In this document: piece by piece, positions 17,676 to 25,866 of the stretch
Numbering within the stretch: the stretch's first letter is position 1
Layout of the letters: each line of letters opens with the position of its first letter
Assembly (NCBI RefSeq): GCF_003945385.1
Contig: NZ_AP018920.1
Coordinates: 2,604,001 to 2,668,000 of the forward strand
Reading direction: 5' to 3'
Length of the DNA stretch: 64,000 nucleotides
From: Pseudonocardia autotrophica
Lineage (GTDB): Bacteria > Actinomycetota > Actinomycetes > Mycobacteriales > Pseudonocardiaceae
Position numbers and translations under genes: made by a program
Notes under the pieces: generated by a model
What the model was told of the DNA's origin: nothing
The model's input: only the letters and a program-made list of their open reading frames with translations
Databases searched by the model: none

Positions 17676-18526
17676 CGGTCGTGCGCATCCCGTGCGAGCA
17701 GCGGCGGGCGCCGGTGCTGCGGGACCCGCGGGCAGGTCGCACAGGGTCGCGCGTCGTCGACCACCCGGAACAGGTAACAGCAGCACACCCGAGTCAGGTG
17801 CACGTGGTCGCCTCCCTCGACGTCGGTCACGACCCGGACGGTGGCCGGCGCGCCGAACTCCGGCGTGTCGGCGGGGGCCACGAGCTCGGCGTCCCGGCGG
17901 ATGGCGGGGCCGGCGGCGGCGCTCTGGTCGCCGGCCACCCAGATGCCCACCGCGATGCCGTCCAGGAACGCGCCGCGGAGGGACCTGCGGGGCAGTCGGG
18001 CGCCCGGGACGGTCTCCTCCAGGAACCGGTCGGCGTGCCGGCCGACCTCGGCGCGGAGCAGGTCGGCCAGCGCCTGCTCGTCCGGGACCGTCGTGGCGTC
18101 GGGGTGGGCGGCGTCCGGGTCGTCGGGCAGGCACCAGAAACGGGTGTCGAACAGCCCGTACCCGGTGAGATAGGGCTGGTCTCCGCTGATCCGGAAGCCG
18201 ACCTGGTCCGGTCCCAACCGGGGGACCCGCCGGGCCACCCGGAACGCGGCGCCGCCCAGCCGGCCGGGGACCCCCGCGTACCAGATCAGGGCGAGCGCGG
18301 CGGCGGCGGTGGCGTCGGTCCGGCCGTGCTCGTCGTGCAGCGCGGTCGCGATCCGCCGCTCCCACTGCCGGTACCAGGCGCCGTCGACGTCACTGCACCG
18401 GATCCAGCCGCTCCCCGTCGCCGGCACGGCCGGGTGCAGCCCGTCGGCGGCACCCGGCAGATTCCCGGCCCGCCGCAGCGTATCCGCCAGTGGCTCTCGT
18501 GCGATGGGGCTTCCGGTGTGCCGCAC
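17672..18526 (-). CDS. FhuF-like [2Fe-2S] siderophore-iron reductase
   Basis: 284 residues ending in a cysteine motif CC-x11-C-x2-C (Cys249, 250, 262, 265: VCCCYLF then PCATCP), as in FhuF ferric-siderophore reductases that release Fe from the imported complex. No membrane segment is present, so it acts in the cytoplasm. GTG 18526 lies only 5 nt from an iron box and 7 nt from a TATCCT element, which suggests a leaderless mRNA. First gene of a three-gene operon with the two ABC halves, with 4-bp GTGA overlaps at each junction. Confidence 0.87.
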   Translation of the reverse strand: MRHTGSPIAREPLADTLRRAGNLPGAADGLHPAVPATGSGWIRCSDVDGAWYRQWERRIATALHDEHGRTDATAAAALALIWYAGVPGRLGGAAFRVARRVPRLGPDQVGFRISGDQPYLTGYGLFDTRFWCLPDDPDAAHPDATTVPDEQALADLLRAEVGRHADRFLEETVPGARLPRRSLRGAFLDGIAVGIWVAGDQSAAAGPAIRRDAELVAPADTPEFGAPATVRVVTDVEGGDHVHLTRVCCCYLFRVVDDARPCATCPRVPQHRRPPLLARDAHDR

Positions 18527-18530
18527 CGGG

Positions 18531-18549
18531 TGAGGATAGCCTTACAAGG
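18531..18549 (-). promoter_or_regulatory. Iron box for the reductase/ABC operon
   Basis: TGAGGATAGCCTTACAAGG matches about 12 of 19 positions of the DtxR/IdeR consensus and abuts the minus-strand GTG at 18526. On the minus strand it contains TATCCT as a likely -10 element. Confidence 0.55.
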
Positions 18550-18588
18550 AGTCCGGCGATCGGTCCGGCACTGTTGGATTCCTCATAC

Positions 18589-18607
18589 TAAGGTAAGGCT
18601 AACCTTC
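18589..18607 (+). promoter_or_regulatory. Near-consensus DtxR/IdeR iron box upstream of fprA-like gene
   Basis: TAAGGTAAGGCTAACCTTC matches 18 of 19 positions of TWAGGTWAGSCTWACCTWA. TATCCT at 18611-18616 follows as a -10 candidate, with the start codon at 18643. This is the strongest regulatory site in the window. Confidence 0.88.
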
Positions 18608-18642
18608 ATCTATCCTCGGGGGTCGTCGACCCGAGGAGAACG

Positions 18643-19971
18643 ATGAACGCGCTGCGCGTCGCGGTGGTGGGTGCCGGCCCCGCCGGGATCTACGCCGCCG
18701 ACACCCTGGTCAAGTCCGACACCGAGGTGGCGGTGGACCTGTTCGAGAAGCTGCCCGCCCCGTTCGGCCTGGTGCGCTACGGCGTCGCCCCCGACCATCC
18801 GCGGATCAAGCAGATCGTCAACGCCCTGCACCGGGTGCTGGACAACCCGGCGGTCCGGCTGTTCGGCAACGTGCACTACGGCACCGACCTCACCCTGACC
18901 GACCTGCGCGAACACTACGACGCGGTGATCGTCGCGACCGGCTGCGAGCGCGACCGCGATCTGGAGATCCCGGGCATCGACCTGCCCGGCAGTCACGGCG
19001 CCGCCGAGTTCGTGCGGTGGTACGACGGCCATCCCGACGTCGGCCGCGACTGGACCCTCGACGCGTCATCGGTCGCGGTGATCGGCGCCGGCAACGTCGC
19101 GCTCGACGTGGCCCGGGTGCTCGCGAAGTCCGCCGAGGACATGCTGAGCACCGAGATCCCGGACTCGGTGCACGCCGGTCTGGCGGTCAATCCGGCGACC
19201 GAGGTGCACGTGTTCGCCCGGCGCGGCCTCGCACAGGCGAAGTTCAGCCCGATGGAGCTGCGCGAGCTCGACCACGTGCCGGGCCTGGAGGTGGTCGTCG
19301 ATCCCGAGGGCGTCGAGTTCGACGACGGATCGATGGCCGACATCCGCGCCACCAAGCACGTCCAGATGGTGGTGAAGATCCTGCAGGACTGGGCGATCCG
19401 CGACCGGCGCGGCGATCCGCGGCGGGTGCACCTGCACTTCTTCGCACGGCCGGACCGGGTGCTGGGCACCGACCGGGTCGAGGGCCTGCGGGTCGAGCGC
19501 ACCGAGTACACCGGCGACGGATCCGTGCGCGGCACCGGCGTGTACACCGACTATCCGGTCGGTGCGGTCTACCGGGCCGTCGGCTACACCGGCTCCGAGC
19601 TCGACGAGCTGCCCTTCGACGCCGCGCGCGGCGTGGTCCCGCACGAGGCGGGCCGGGTCGCGGGCCTGTCCGGGGTGTACGCCGTCGGCTGGATCAAGCG
19701 TGGACCGGTCGGGCTGATCGGGCACACCAAGGGCTGCGCCTCGGAGACCGTCGGCAGTCTGCTCGCCGACGCCGACGACCTGCCACGCGCCCCGCAGCGG
19801 GATCCGGAGGCGCTCGGCGCGCTGCTGGAGAGCCGCGGGGTCGCCGTCACCACCTGGGACGGCTGGCTGGCCCTGGACAAGTACGAGCGCGGCCTGGGGG
19901 AGGCCCGCGGCCGTGAGCGGATCAAGGTGATCCCACGTGACGAGATGACCCGGATCAGCCGGACCGGCTGA
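18643..19971 (+). CDS. fprA: FAD-dependent ferredoxin/NADP+ reductase, FprA-like
   Basis: 442 residues of the adrenodoxin-reductase family. FAD-binding VVGAGPAGIYAADTL (from about 8), APFGLVRYGVAPDHP, and NADP-binding VIGAGNVALDVARVL are present, and the C-terminal GWIKRGPVGLIGHTKGCA is highly typical. It passes electrons between NADPH and ferredoxins. The near-perfect iron box and the divergent FhuF-like reductase suggest it supplies electrons for iron release, though it could also serve P450s. ATG 18643 has a GAGGAG site. Confidence 0.94.
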   Translation: MNALRVAVVGAGPAGIYAADTLVKSDTEVAVDLFEKLPAPFGLVRYGVAPDHPRIKQIVNALHRVLDNPAVRLFGNVHYGTDLTLTDLREHYDAVIVATGCERDRDLEIPGIDLPGSHGAAEFVRWYDGHPDVGRDWTLDASSVAVIGAGNVALDVARVLAKSAEDMLSTEIPDSVHAGLAVNPATEVHVFARRGLAQAKFSPMELRELDHVPGLEVVVDPEGVEFDDGSMADIRATKHVQMVVKILQDWAIRDRRGDPRRVHLHFFARPDRVLGTDRVEGLRVERTEYTGDGSVRGTGVYTDYPVGAVYRAVGYTGSELDELPFDAARGVVPHEAGRVAGLSGVYAVGWIKRGPVGLIGHTKGCASETVGSLLADADDLPRAPQRDPEALGALLESRGVAVTTWDGWLALDKYERGLGEARGRERIKVIPRDEMTRISRTG

Positions 19972-20049
19972 TCCCGGGCGCTACCACCCGGTGCGAGACC
20001 GGGCGCCAGGACGGGCGGTCGCGGAACCCCGCGGCCGCCCGCCCGACGT

Positions 20050-20301
20050 TCAGCGCTTCCGCTCGCCGAACCGGCGGCGGAACTTCTCGACCTGTCCGGC
20101 GGCGTCGAGCACTCGGGTGTTGCCCGTCCAGAACGGGTGCGACGACGAGGTGATGTCGACCCGGATCAGCGGATAGGTGTTCCCGTCGGACCACTCGACG
20201 GTCTCCCGGGAGGTCGCGGTGGACCGGGTGAGGAATCGGTCACCGGTCGACATGTCCTGGTAGACGACCGGTCCGTACGAGGGGTGGATGCCGGGCTTCA
20301 C
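20050..20301 (-). CDS. rpmE2: Ribosomal protein L31 type B (zinc-independent)
   Basis: 83 residues: [36 protein letters not shown]. The zinc-ribbon CxxC pairs of ordinary L31 are missing, so this is the C-minus form that replaces L31 when zinc is scarce and is usually repressed by Zur. A Zur-box-like sequence lies 42 bp upstream of the start. RBS GGAGGAA lies before the GTG/ATG start region at 20301. Confidence 0.95.
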   Translation of the reverse strand: MKPGIHPSYGPVVYQDMSTGDRFLTRSTATSRETVEWSDGNTYPLIRVDITSSSHPFWTGNTRVLDAAGQVEKFRRRFGERKR

Positions 20302-20342
20302 GGGGTTCCTCCTGCGTCGACGACTGCTATCGTCACTCTAAA

Positions 20343-20357
20343 CGATAACGGTTTCGG
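20343..20357. promoter_or_regulatory. Zur-box candidate between rpmE2 and a divergent gene
   Basis: CGATAACGGTTTCGG agrees at about 10 of 15 positions with the actinobacterial TGAAAACGGTTTTCA-type Zur site. It is shared by rpmE2 (minus) and the Cys-containing protein (plus, start 20374), where it would sit in the promoter. The consensus is from memory. Confidence 0.5.
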
Positions 20358-20373
20358 TTTGCAGGAGGTGGCC

Positions 20374-20940
20374 ATGGACGGGTTCACGGTGGTCCGGTGC
20401 GGGTCCTGCGCGGACATGCCCTCCGGCTTCGACGACGCCGGTTTCGACAGCGCCGACAGCGCCGACAGCGCCGACAGCGCCGACAGCGCCGACAGCGCCG
20501 ACAGCGCCGCCGCCGACAGCGCCGTCGCCGACAGCGCCGTCGGTGCCGACAGTGCCGCTGACGCCGCTGACGCCGCTGACGTCGTTGATGCGACGGAGGG
20601 CGTCGTTGCGGCGCTGCCGGGGATCGACGAGGTGCTGTTCGAGGGGCTGCGCGCGGTGGTGCGGGACAGTCCGCACGGCGTGCTCGTGACCGCAGGCTGC
20701 CGGCTCGGCCCGGGGGTCTGCGCCGCCCGCAGGCCGGGCCTGATGCTGCTCGTCCAGGCCTGCGTCCCGGATCGGAGTCGCCCGACCTCGCCGGTGGTCG
20801 CGGTCGGCCCGGTTCGCAGTACGTCCGACGTGCGCGTGGTGACCCGCTGGCTGCAGGGCGGCGGAGCGCCCGATCCGATGGCGCTGCCCGCCCGTCTGCG
20901 GTGCGCGATCAGCTCGGCCCCGATCGGCCGGGGGAGGTAG
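20374..20940 (+). CDS. Cysteine-containing protein with Asp-Ser-Ala repeat
   Basis: 188 residues, no confident family. N-terminal VVRCGSCADM (CxxC) is followed by a low-complexity Asp/Ser/Ala/Val segment (about 25-75) and a C-terminal alpha/beta domain with AGCRLGPGVCAARR (Cys-x5-Cys), QAC and a hydrophobic core. That domain vaguely resembles thioredoxin-like [2Fe-2S] proteins. ATG 20374 has a strong AGGAGG site at 20363-20368. Sharing a Zur-box-like region with rpmE2 suggests a role in zinc economy; this is inference. Confidence 0.72.
   Translation: MDGFTVVRCGSCADMPSGFDDAGFDSADSADSADSADSADSADSAAADSAVADSAVGADSAADAADAADVVDATEGVVAALPGIDEVLFEGLRAVVRDSPHGVLVTAGCRLGPGVCAARRPGLMLLVQACVPDRSRPTSPVVAVGPVRSTSDVRVVTRWLQGGGAPDPMALPARLRCAISSAPIGRGR
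20446..20508 (+). repeat. Seven perfect 9-bp tandem repeats (GACAGCGCC) inside a gene
   Basis: GACAGCGCC is repeated exactly seven times head to tail, then continues in a decayed form to about 20580. It encodes (Asp-Ser-Ala)7. Perfect units suggest recent slippage expansion; being a multiple of three, changes keep the frame. Confidence 0.95.
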
Positions 20941-21017
20941 GCGCTCGTCCGGATCCGGTGTCGCGACCCGGCGGTCCGATCCGGGGTCACTCGGGCGTCC
21001 GCGGGGTACCGAAGGAT

Positions 21018-21047
21018 CTAACACGCTGTACTAGCACAGTGTGTTAG
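21018..21047. promoter_or_regulatory. 30-bp inverted repeat upstream of the CPBP protease gene
   Basis: Arms CTAACACGCTGT (21018-21029) and ACAGTGTGTTAG (21036-21047) pair at 11 of 12 positions around ACTAGC. It ends about 78 bp before the ATG at 21125, in a promoter position. The form is that of a TetR-family operator; no regulator is adjacent. Confidence 0.65.
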
Positions 21048-21124
21048 TTTCGGTGCGCCGGTTCTGCCACCCAGGTCGGAGCCGGGTATCGACGCCCGCT
21101 GACGGATCCGACGAGAGGTGCCAC

Positions 21125-22168
21125 ATGGCCGCCACCACCGAACAGGGCGGGCTCCCGGAACCCGGACCGGAGAGCGCGCGGGCGGTGCCCGCCGGAGTCG
21201 AGTACCACCGCGTCCTCGCGGGTGAGCGCCGCCGGATCGGCCGCGGCGTGCTCGCGATCGTGCTGCTGCTGGCGGGGATGGTCGTCCTCCCCACGGTGCT
21301 CGGCCGGATGAGTGCGCTGGTCGACGCGCAGCTCGGCAACACGCCCACGACCGTCGGCGGGACCGACTACACGCCCCTCCAGCACGCGACGACGATGATC
21401 GCCCTGGGGCTGCTCGCTCCCTGGAGCATGCTCGTCCAGCGCCTGCTCTACGGGGCGCCCGGTGCGTCGCTGCATTCGGTGGTGTCGAGATTCCGGCTCG
21501 ACCTGCTCGGCAGGGCGCTGCTGGTACTCGGGCCCGGCTGGCTGATCGTCAACGGCCTCGGGGCCCTGGTCGCGCCCGCCGAGGAGATGCCGTGGTCGCA
21601 GGCCGAGCTCCTGGTGATGTTCCTCGTCGTACTCGTCCTGACCCCGCTGCAGGCGACCGGCGAGGAGTACGGCTTCCGCGGCTTGATGTTCCGGGTCCTG
21701 GGGAGCTGGGCCCGCGGCAGGCGGGCGGGGCTCGTCACCGGCGTCCTCGCCTCGAGCGTGCTGTTCACCGCCGTCCACGGGTCCACCGATCCGTACATCA
21801 ACGTGTGGTACTTCGTGCTGGGGGCCGGTCTGGCGGTCATCACCTGGCGCACCGGGGGCATCGAGGTCGCGGTCGTCCTGCACGCCGTGCTCAACACGGG
21901 TGTGTTCCTGGTGGCGGTCCTCTTGCGTATCGATCTCGGCGCAGCGCTGCAGGACCGGTCGGCCGGGGTCGGGTCGCCGTACCAGCTCGTTCCCACGCTC
22001 GCCGTCGTCGTGATCACCGCGGCCGTCTGGTGGTGGGCGCGCGGAACGGGCCCGGCGCGCACTCCTGCGGCCCGCGCCGGCGACGAGGCCGCGGCAACCG
22101 GGCCGCGGGACCGGAGCGTGGAATCCGGTCGCGAGCGGCCCGCGGTGTCCGGTAAGCCGGTGCTGTGA
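21125..22168 (+). CDS. CPBP-family intramembrane glutamic endopeptidase
   Basis: 347 residues with about eight hydrophobic segments. The CAAX/CPBP catalytic motifs are present: GEEYGFRG (Glu180, Glu181, Arg185), FTAVHG (His218) and HAVLN. The family includes prenyl-protein peptidases and bacteriocin-immunity proteins. The C-terminal 50 residues are a charged tail. ATG 21125 has a GAGAGG site. The stop codon overlaps the SDR gene start (GTGA), so the two are cotranscribed, under the 30-bp inverted repeat. Confidence 0.9.
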   Translation: MAATTEQGGLPEPGPESARAVPAGVEYHRVLAGERRRIGRGVLAIVLLLAGMVVLPTVLGRMSALVDAQLGNTPTTVGGTDYTPLQHATTMIALGLLAPWSMLVQRLLYGAPGASLHSVVSRFRLDLLGRALLVLGPGWLIVNGLGALVAPAEEMPWSQAELLVMFLVVLVLTPLQATGEEYGFRGLMFRVLGSWARGRRAGLVTGVLASSVLFTAVHGSTDPYINVWYFVLGAGLAVITWRTGGIEVAVVLHAVLNTGVFLVAVLLRIDLGAALQDRSAGVGSPYQLVPTLAVVVITAAVWWWARGTGPARTPAARAGDEAAATGPRDRSVESGRERPAVSGKPVL

Positions 22169-22989
22169 GCAGCCTGCGGCGGGACCCGGCACCACTGCGC
22201 GGCCGGACCGCGCTCGTCACCGGCGCCGGGCGCCGCGGCGGGATCGGGCACGCGACCGCGTGCCGGCTCGCCGCCTACGGCGCGAGCGTCGTCGTGCACC
22301 ATTTCGCGCCGCACGACGCGACCCAGGAGTGGGGCGCCGACGACGTCACCGCCGCCGTCGCGGCGGTCCGCGGCCATCTCGTGGCCGACGGCGCGGTCGT
22401 CGCCGATCTGCACGCCGATCTCGCCGATCCGGCCGGGCCGCAGCACGTCGTGGACACCGCGCGCGAGCTCGCCGGGCCGCTGGACGTGCTGATCGCGAAC
22501 CAGGCACTGTCCGGGTCGGACGGGCCGCTGGGGGAGCTGGGAGAGGAGCTGGACCGGCACTGGGCGGTCGACGCCCGGGCGTCGATCCTGCTGGCCCAGG
22601 CCTATGCGAACGCGCACGACGACGACCGCCCCGGCGGCGCGATCGTGCTGATGACCTCCGGGCAGGCGCAGGGCCCGATGCCCGGTGAGGTCGCCTACGC
22701 GGCCGCCAAGGCCGCCGTCGCCGGGATCACGCTCACCCTGGCCGATCAGCTGGCGGACCGGCGGATCCGGGTGAACACCGTCAATCCGGGGCCAGTGGAC
22801 ACCGGCTACCTGGGGGCGGAGGCGTTCCGGACGATGGCGGAGATGTTCCCGTTCGGCCGATTCGGGGAGCCGGACGACCCGGCCCGGCTGATCGCCTGGC
22901 TGTGCACCGACGAGGCGTACTGGATCACCGGGCAGGTGATCGCCTCGGAGGGAGGGTTCGCCCGGCACCGCAACGGATGGCGGCCCTGA
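22165..22989 (+). CDS. SDR-family oxidoreductase (copy 1)
   Basis: 274 residues of the classical short-chain dehydrogenase fold. The NAD(P)-binding motif is TGAGRRGGIG; the active site is Ser in MTSGQ and Tyr-x3-Lys in YAAAKAA; NTVNPGPVDTGYL is the PG motif. Specificity is unknown. It is clearly paralogous to the SDR at 33.6 kb, with long identical stretches such as RIRVNTVNPGPVDTGYL. Start GTG 22165 overlaps the protease stop codon. tRNA-Gly lies just downstream on the other strand. Confidence 0.92.
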   Translation: MSSLRRDPAPLRGRTALVTGAGRRGGIGHATACRLAAYGASVVVHHFAPHDATQEWGADDVTAAVAAVRGHLVADGAVVADLHADLADPAGPQHVVDTARELAGPLDVLIANQALSGSDGPLGELGEELDRHWAVDARASILLAQAYANAHDDDRPGGAIVLMTSGQAQGPMPGEVAYAAAKAAVAGITLTLADQLADRRIRVNTVNPGPVDTGYLGAEAFRTMAEMFPFGRFGEPDDPARLIAWLCTDEAYWITGQVIASEGGFARHRNGWRP

Positions 22990-22995
22990 AGAACG

Positions 22996-23071
22996 TGGAG
23001 CGGACGACGGGATTCGAACCCGCGACCCTCACCTTGGCAAGGTGATGCGCTACCAGCTGCGCTACGTCCGC
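22996..23071 (-). tRNA. tRNA-Gly (GCC), CCA encoded
   Basis: The minus strand folds as a cloverleaf: acceptor GCGGACG/CGTCCGC, anticodon loop TTGCCAA with GCC, T-loop GGTTCGAATCC. The 3' CCA is encoded at 22996-22998. Two further copies lie at 26.2 and 26.6 kb without encoded CCA. Confidence 0.95.
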
Positions 23072-23175
23072 ACCCGCACCGTCTCCGGTGCGATCTGCCC
23101 GGGAACCGTAGCGCACGCGGATGCCGCCGCGGACCGGGGGGCGGCGTGGCCGCCGGGCGGCGGCCACGCACCCGG

Positions 23176-24066
23176 TCAGGGGGTGCCGCCGTGCCCGACG
23201 TCCACCCGCACCGCCACCACGCTGCCCTCGCGGGCGTTGCGGCGGGCCTCCTCGTGGAAGTCCGGCGCGACGCTGGCGAACAGGGTCTTGCCGTCGGAGC
23301 CGCCCAGGATGCAGGCGAACACGCCGCTCCCGGTGTCGATCGAGTCGACGATCTCGCCGCCCTCGCGGATCCGGACCAGCCGGGCGTTGAGTGCGTCGGC
23401 GACCCACAGGGCGCCCTCCGCGTCCAGTCCGCAGCCGTCCGGTGCGATCGCGATCTGGCCGAGCGCCTTCTCGATGCTGCGGTCGGGCAGCTCACCGAAC
23501 GACGCCCACTCCCGGCGGTTGTCCAGCGAGCCGTCCTCGGCGATGTCGAACGCGGTGATCCGGTTGCCGAACGTCTCGTTGACCAGCAGCGTGCCGTCGT
23601 CGGTGATCACGCTGCCGTTGGGGAACCACAGGTCGTCGGCGACGACGGCGACCGAGCCGTCCGGGTCGATCCGCACCAGCGATGCGGTCTCCAGCGGCGC
23701 CCCGCCCATCAGGTCGAAGCCGAAGTTACCGGCGTAGGCGCGCCCCCGGGCGTCCACCACCATGTCGTTGAGGTGCCCGCCGGTGTGCGCGGAGACGTCG
23801 GCATGGGTGACCAGGGTGCCGTCGTGCTCGCGGCGGAGCACCCGGGCGTCGCGCATGGAGACCACGAGCAGCCTGCCGTCGGGCAGCCAGCCGAGCCCTG
23901 AGGGCTGCTCCGGGACCTCGGCCTCGAGGCGCTGATCACTGCCGTCCTCGGCGACCGAGAGCACCTGGTGGGTGTAGAAATCGACGAACCACAGGCGGCC
24001 GTCGTGCCAGCGCGGGCACTCGGTGTAGGTCAGGCCGCTGACGATGGTGCTGATCTCACGGGGCAT
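23176..24066 (-). CDS. SMP-30/gluconolactonase-family lactonase
   Basis: 296-residue six-bladed beta-propeller of the SMP-30/gluconolaconase/LRE family. Metal-site elements are visible: TECPRWHDGRLWFVD (Glu near the N-terminus), GHLNDMVVDARGRAYAGNFG (Asn-Asp) and GLDAEGALWVADALN (Asp). It probably hydrolyses a lactone. ATG 24066 is preceded by GGAGGAA. It shares an identical promoter-operator with the LLM oxidoreductase gene at 25.8 kb and is divergent from a TetR gene, so the three form one regulon. Confidence 0.9.
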   Translation of the reverse strand: MPREISTIVSGLTYTECPRWHDGRLWFVDFYTHQVLSVAEDGSDQRLEAEVPEQPSGLGWLPDGRLLVVSMRDARVLRREHDGTLVTHADVSAHTGGHLNDMVVDARGRAYAGNFGFDLMGGAPLETASLVRIDPDGSVAVVADDLWFPNGSVITDDGTLLVNETFGNRITAFDIAEDGSLDNRREWASFGELPDRSIEKALGQIAIAPDGCGLDAEGALWVADALNARLVRIREGGEIVDSIDTGSGVFACILGGSDGKTLFASVAPDFHEEARRNAREGSVVAVRVDVGHGGTP

Positions 24067-24096
24067 GGGGGATTCCTCCGGCGGCGACGGCGCAAA

Positions 24097-24114
24097 TTAC
24101 TAAGCGCATAGTCA
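24097..24114. promoter_or_regulatory. TetR operator, copy 1 (SMP-30/TetR promoter)
   Basis: TTACTAAGCGCATAGTCA, with near-palindromic core ACTAAGCGCATAGT. It overlaps the minus-strand -10 of the SMP-30 promoter (-35 TTGACA as complement of 24131-24136, 17-bp spacer, -10 GACTAT as complement of 24108-24113). The same 18 bp recur at 25867-25884. Confidence 0.82.
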
Positions 24115-24171
24115 GTGGATCTGTTAGATGTGTCAAGGAACACGCAGCATGGAACGGTGGAGGGGAGCGGC

Positions 24172-24813
24172 ATGACGCGCAACGTCGTGGATCCGGTGAC
24201 GGAGTTGTGGGGCGACGATCTCGTTCCGGTCGCGCGTGCGCTGCTCACCTCGGCGGTGCACTGCTTCGCCAGGCGCGGCTTCACCGGCACGACGACCCGG
24301 GACATCTCGACCGGCGCCGGACTCAGCCCGGCGGCGCTCTACGTTCATTTCCGCTCCAAGGAGGACGTGCTGTTCGAGATCGCCCGGCGCGGTCACCTGC
24401 GGGCGCTGGAGGCGGTCTCCGTACCCGAGGTGCTGGCCGGTGCCGACGATCCGCCGTCCCGGCTGCGGGCGGTGATGTCGCGCTTCGTCACCTGGCACGC
24501 CCTGCACCACGTCGCGGCGCGGGTGTGCCAGTACGAGCTGGCTGCGTTGAACCCGGAGCACCTCGAGGAGATCGCCGGGATCCGCCGGGAGTTCCCGGAG
24601 CTGTTCCGGGCGGTGATCGTCGAGGGCGTCGACCGGGGCGATTTCGCCCCGGTCGACGCCGGCCGGGTGGTGCGGGCCCTGCTCTCGCTGGGGGTCGATC
24701 TCGTGCGCTGGTACCGGTCGGACGGCCCGGATTCGCCCGAGCAGCTGGGCCGGTTCTACGCCGATCTCGCCGTGAGCATGGTCTCCGCGGTGCCCGGCCC
24801 GCCTGCGGGCTGA
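24172..24813 (+). CDS. TetR-family regulator of the SMP-30/LLM regulon
   Basis: 213 residues. The N-terminal helix-turn-helix (about 20-65) reads AVHCFARRGFTGTTTRDISTGAGLSPAALYVHFRSKEDVL; the rest is an all-helical ligand domain. ATG 24172 follows a GGAGGGGAG site. The divergent SMP-30 promoter holds an 18-bp near-palindrome, repeated exactly before the LLM gene on its other side; it is the natural candidate for this protein's operator, and autoregulation is likely. Confidence 0.92.
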   Translation: MTRNVVDPVTELWGDDLVPVARALLTSAVHCFARRGFTGTTTRDISTGAGLSPAALYVHFRSKEDVLFEIARRGHLRALEAVSVPEVLAGADDPPSRLRAVMSRFVTWHALHHVAARVCQYELAALNPEHLEEIAGIRREFPELFRAVIVEGVDRGDFAPVDAGRVVRALLSLGVDLVRWYRSDGPDSPEQLGRFYADLAVSMVSAVPGPPAG

Positions 24814-24821
24814 GGGCCGGC

Positions 24822-25823
24822 TCAGACGGTCGCGACCGCGCGGGCCGCGTCCAGGAATCGCTCCAGCTCGGCGCGGGTGTCGGGCCCGCAGGGCTGGAAG
24901 ACGATCTCGGTGACGCCTTGGGCCCCGAGCTCCTCGACCTTGCGCCGGACCTCGTCCCGGGTGCCGCTGATGGTGGCGTCGCGCAGCAGCACGTGGCCAC
25001 CGGCGGCCCAGGCGGCCCGGTCGGCGTCGTTGAGCTCCACGCAGTGGCCCGCGTGCACGGACAGGTGCCGCTCGCCGTCCGGGGTGCGCTCGACGGTGTC
25101 CATCCAGGCGTCGCCGCCGGGGAGTGCGCGCACGGCGTCGGGGCCGCCGAACTCGTAGGCACCGTGGTAGGCGAGTGCCCAGCCGGGCCCGCCCGCCGCG
25201 CGGACGCGGTCGCTGTCGATCTGCTCGTCGTCGTCGAGGACGGTGCCCCACACCAGGAACGCGGCCTGCGGGTGATCCTTCATGAACTCCGGGACCTGCA
25301 GCGTCGCGAACAGGCCGTCACCGAGCTCGCGGGCGACCGCGTCGCCCTTCGGGCCGAGCGCGCCGACGAGCACCGGGACGTCGACCGGCCGGGCGGGGGA
25401 GTGGCCGTCCGGGTGCAGCATCTGCATCCGGGCGCCCTCCCATTCGACGACCTCGCCGCGGAGCAGGCCGCGGTAGGCCCGGATGTAGGAGTCCATGAAC
25501 GCCCAGGTGATCGCCCGGTAGCCCATCGCGCGCCGGCCGGTGAACCCGGTGCCGAACGACACCGACACCCGGCCCGGGGCGAGTGCGGCGAGCGTCGCGG
25601 TGCCGGCCGCGTTGACCATCGGGTGGCGCAGGCTCGGGACCAGGACGCCCGGGCCGAGCCCGATCCGCTCGGTCCGCTCGGCGGCGAGGGCGAGGGTCAT
25701 CCACACGTCCGGGCTCTGCTGCGGGGTGTCGTAGACCCAGGCCCGGTCGTATCCCAGCTCCTCCGCGAGCGCGATGTCGTCCGGCGAGCTCAAGCTCGTC
25801 GGGAAGGCGCATGACACCTCCAT
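24822..25823 (-). CDS. LLM-class F420-dependent oxidoreductase
   Basis: 333-residue luciferase-like (beta/alpha)8 protein: ALAAERTERIGLGPGVLVPSLRHP, TLAALAPGRVSVSFGTGFTGRRAMG, VPVLVGALGPKGDAVARELGDGLF. Such enzymes use reduced F420 or FMN; F420 is likely in an actinomycete but not proven. ATG 25823 follows GGAGG. Its promoter (TTGACA, 17 bp, GACTAT) with the overlapping 18-bp operator is the same as that of the SMP-30 gene. Paired with a lactonase, it suggests oxidation and hydrolysis steps of one catabolic route. Confidence 0.9.
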   Translation of the reverse strand: MEVSCAFPTSLSSPDDIALAEELGYDRAWVYDTPQQSPDVWMTLALAAERTERIGLGPGVLVPSLRHPMVNAAGTATLAALAPGRVSVSFGTGFTGRRAMGYRAITWAFMDSYIRAYRGLLRGEVVEWEGARMQMLHPDGHSPARPVDVPVLVGALGPKGDAVARELGDGLFATLQVPEFMKDHPQAAFLVWGTVLDDDEQIDSDRVRAAGGPGWALAYHGAYEFGGPDAVRALPGGDAWMDTVERTPDGERHLSVHAGHCVELNDADRAAWAAGGHVLLRDATISGTRDEVRRKVEELGAQGVTEIVFQPCGPDTRAELERFLDAARAVATV

Positions 25824-25866
25824 CGGTGTCCTCCGTTCACGTCCGGGGTGGCTCAGGTCACGTCGC

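Noticed and set aside
16008..18365. 785-codon version of the ABC half
   Set aside because: Residues before 17675 overlap the FhuF-like gene in another frame and lack TM segments; the GTGA start at 17675 is better.
20446..20580. Short tandem repeats as a possible CRISPR array
   Set aside because: The units are 9 bp, contiguous and coding, without spacers or cas genes.
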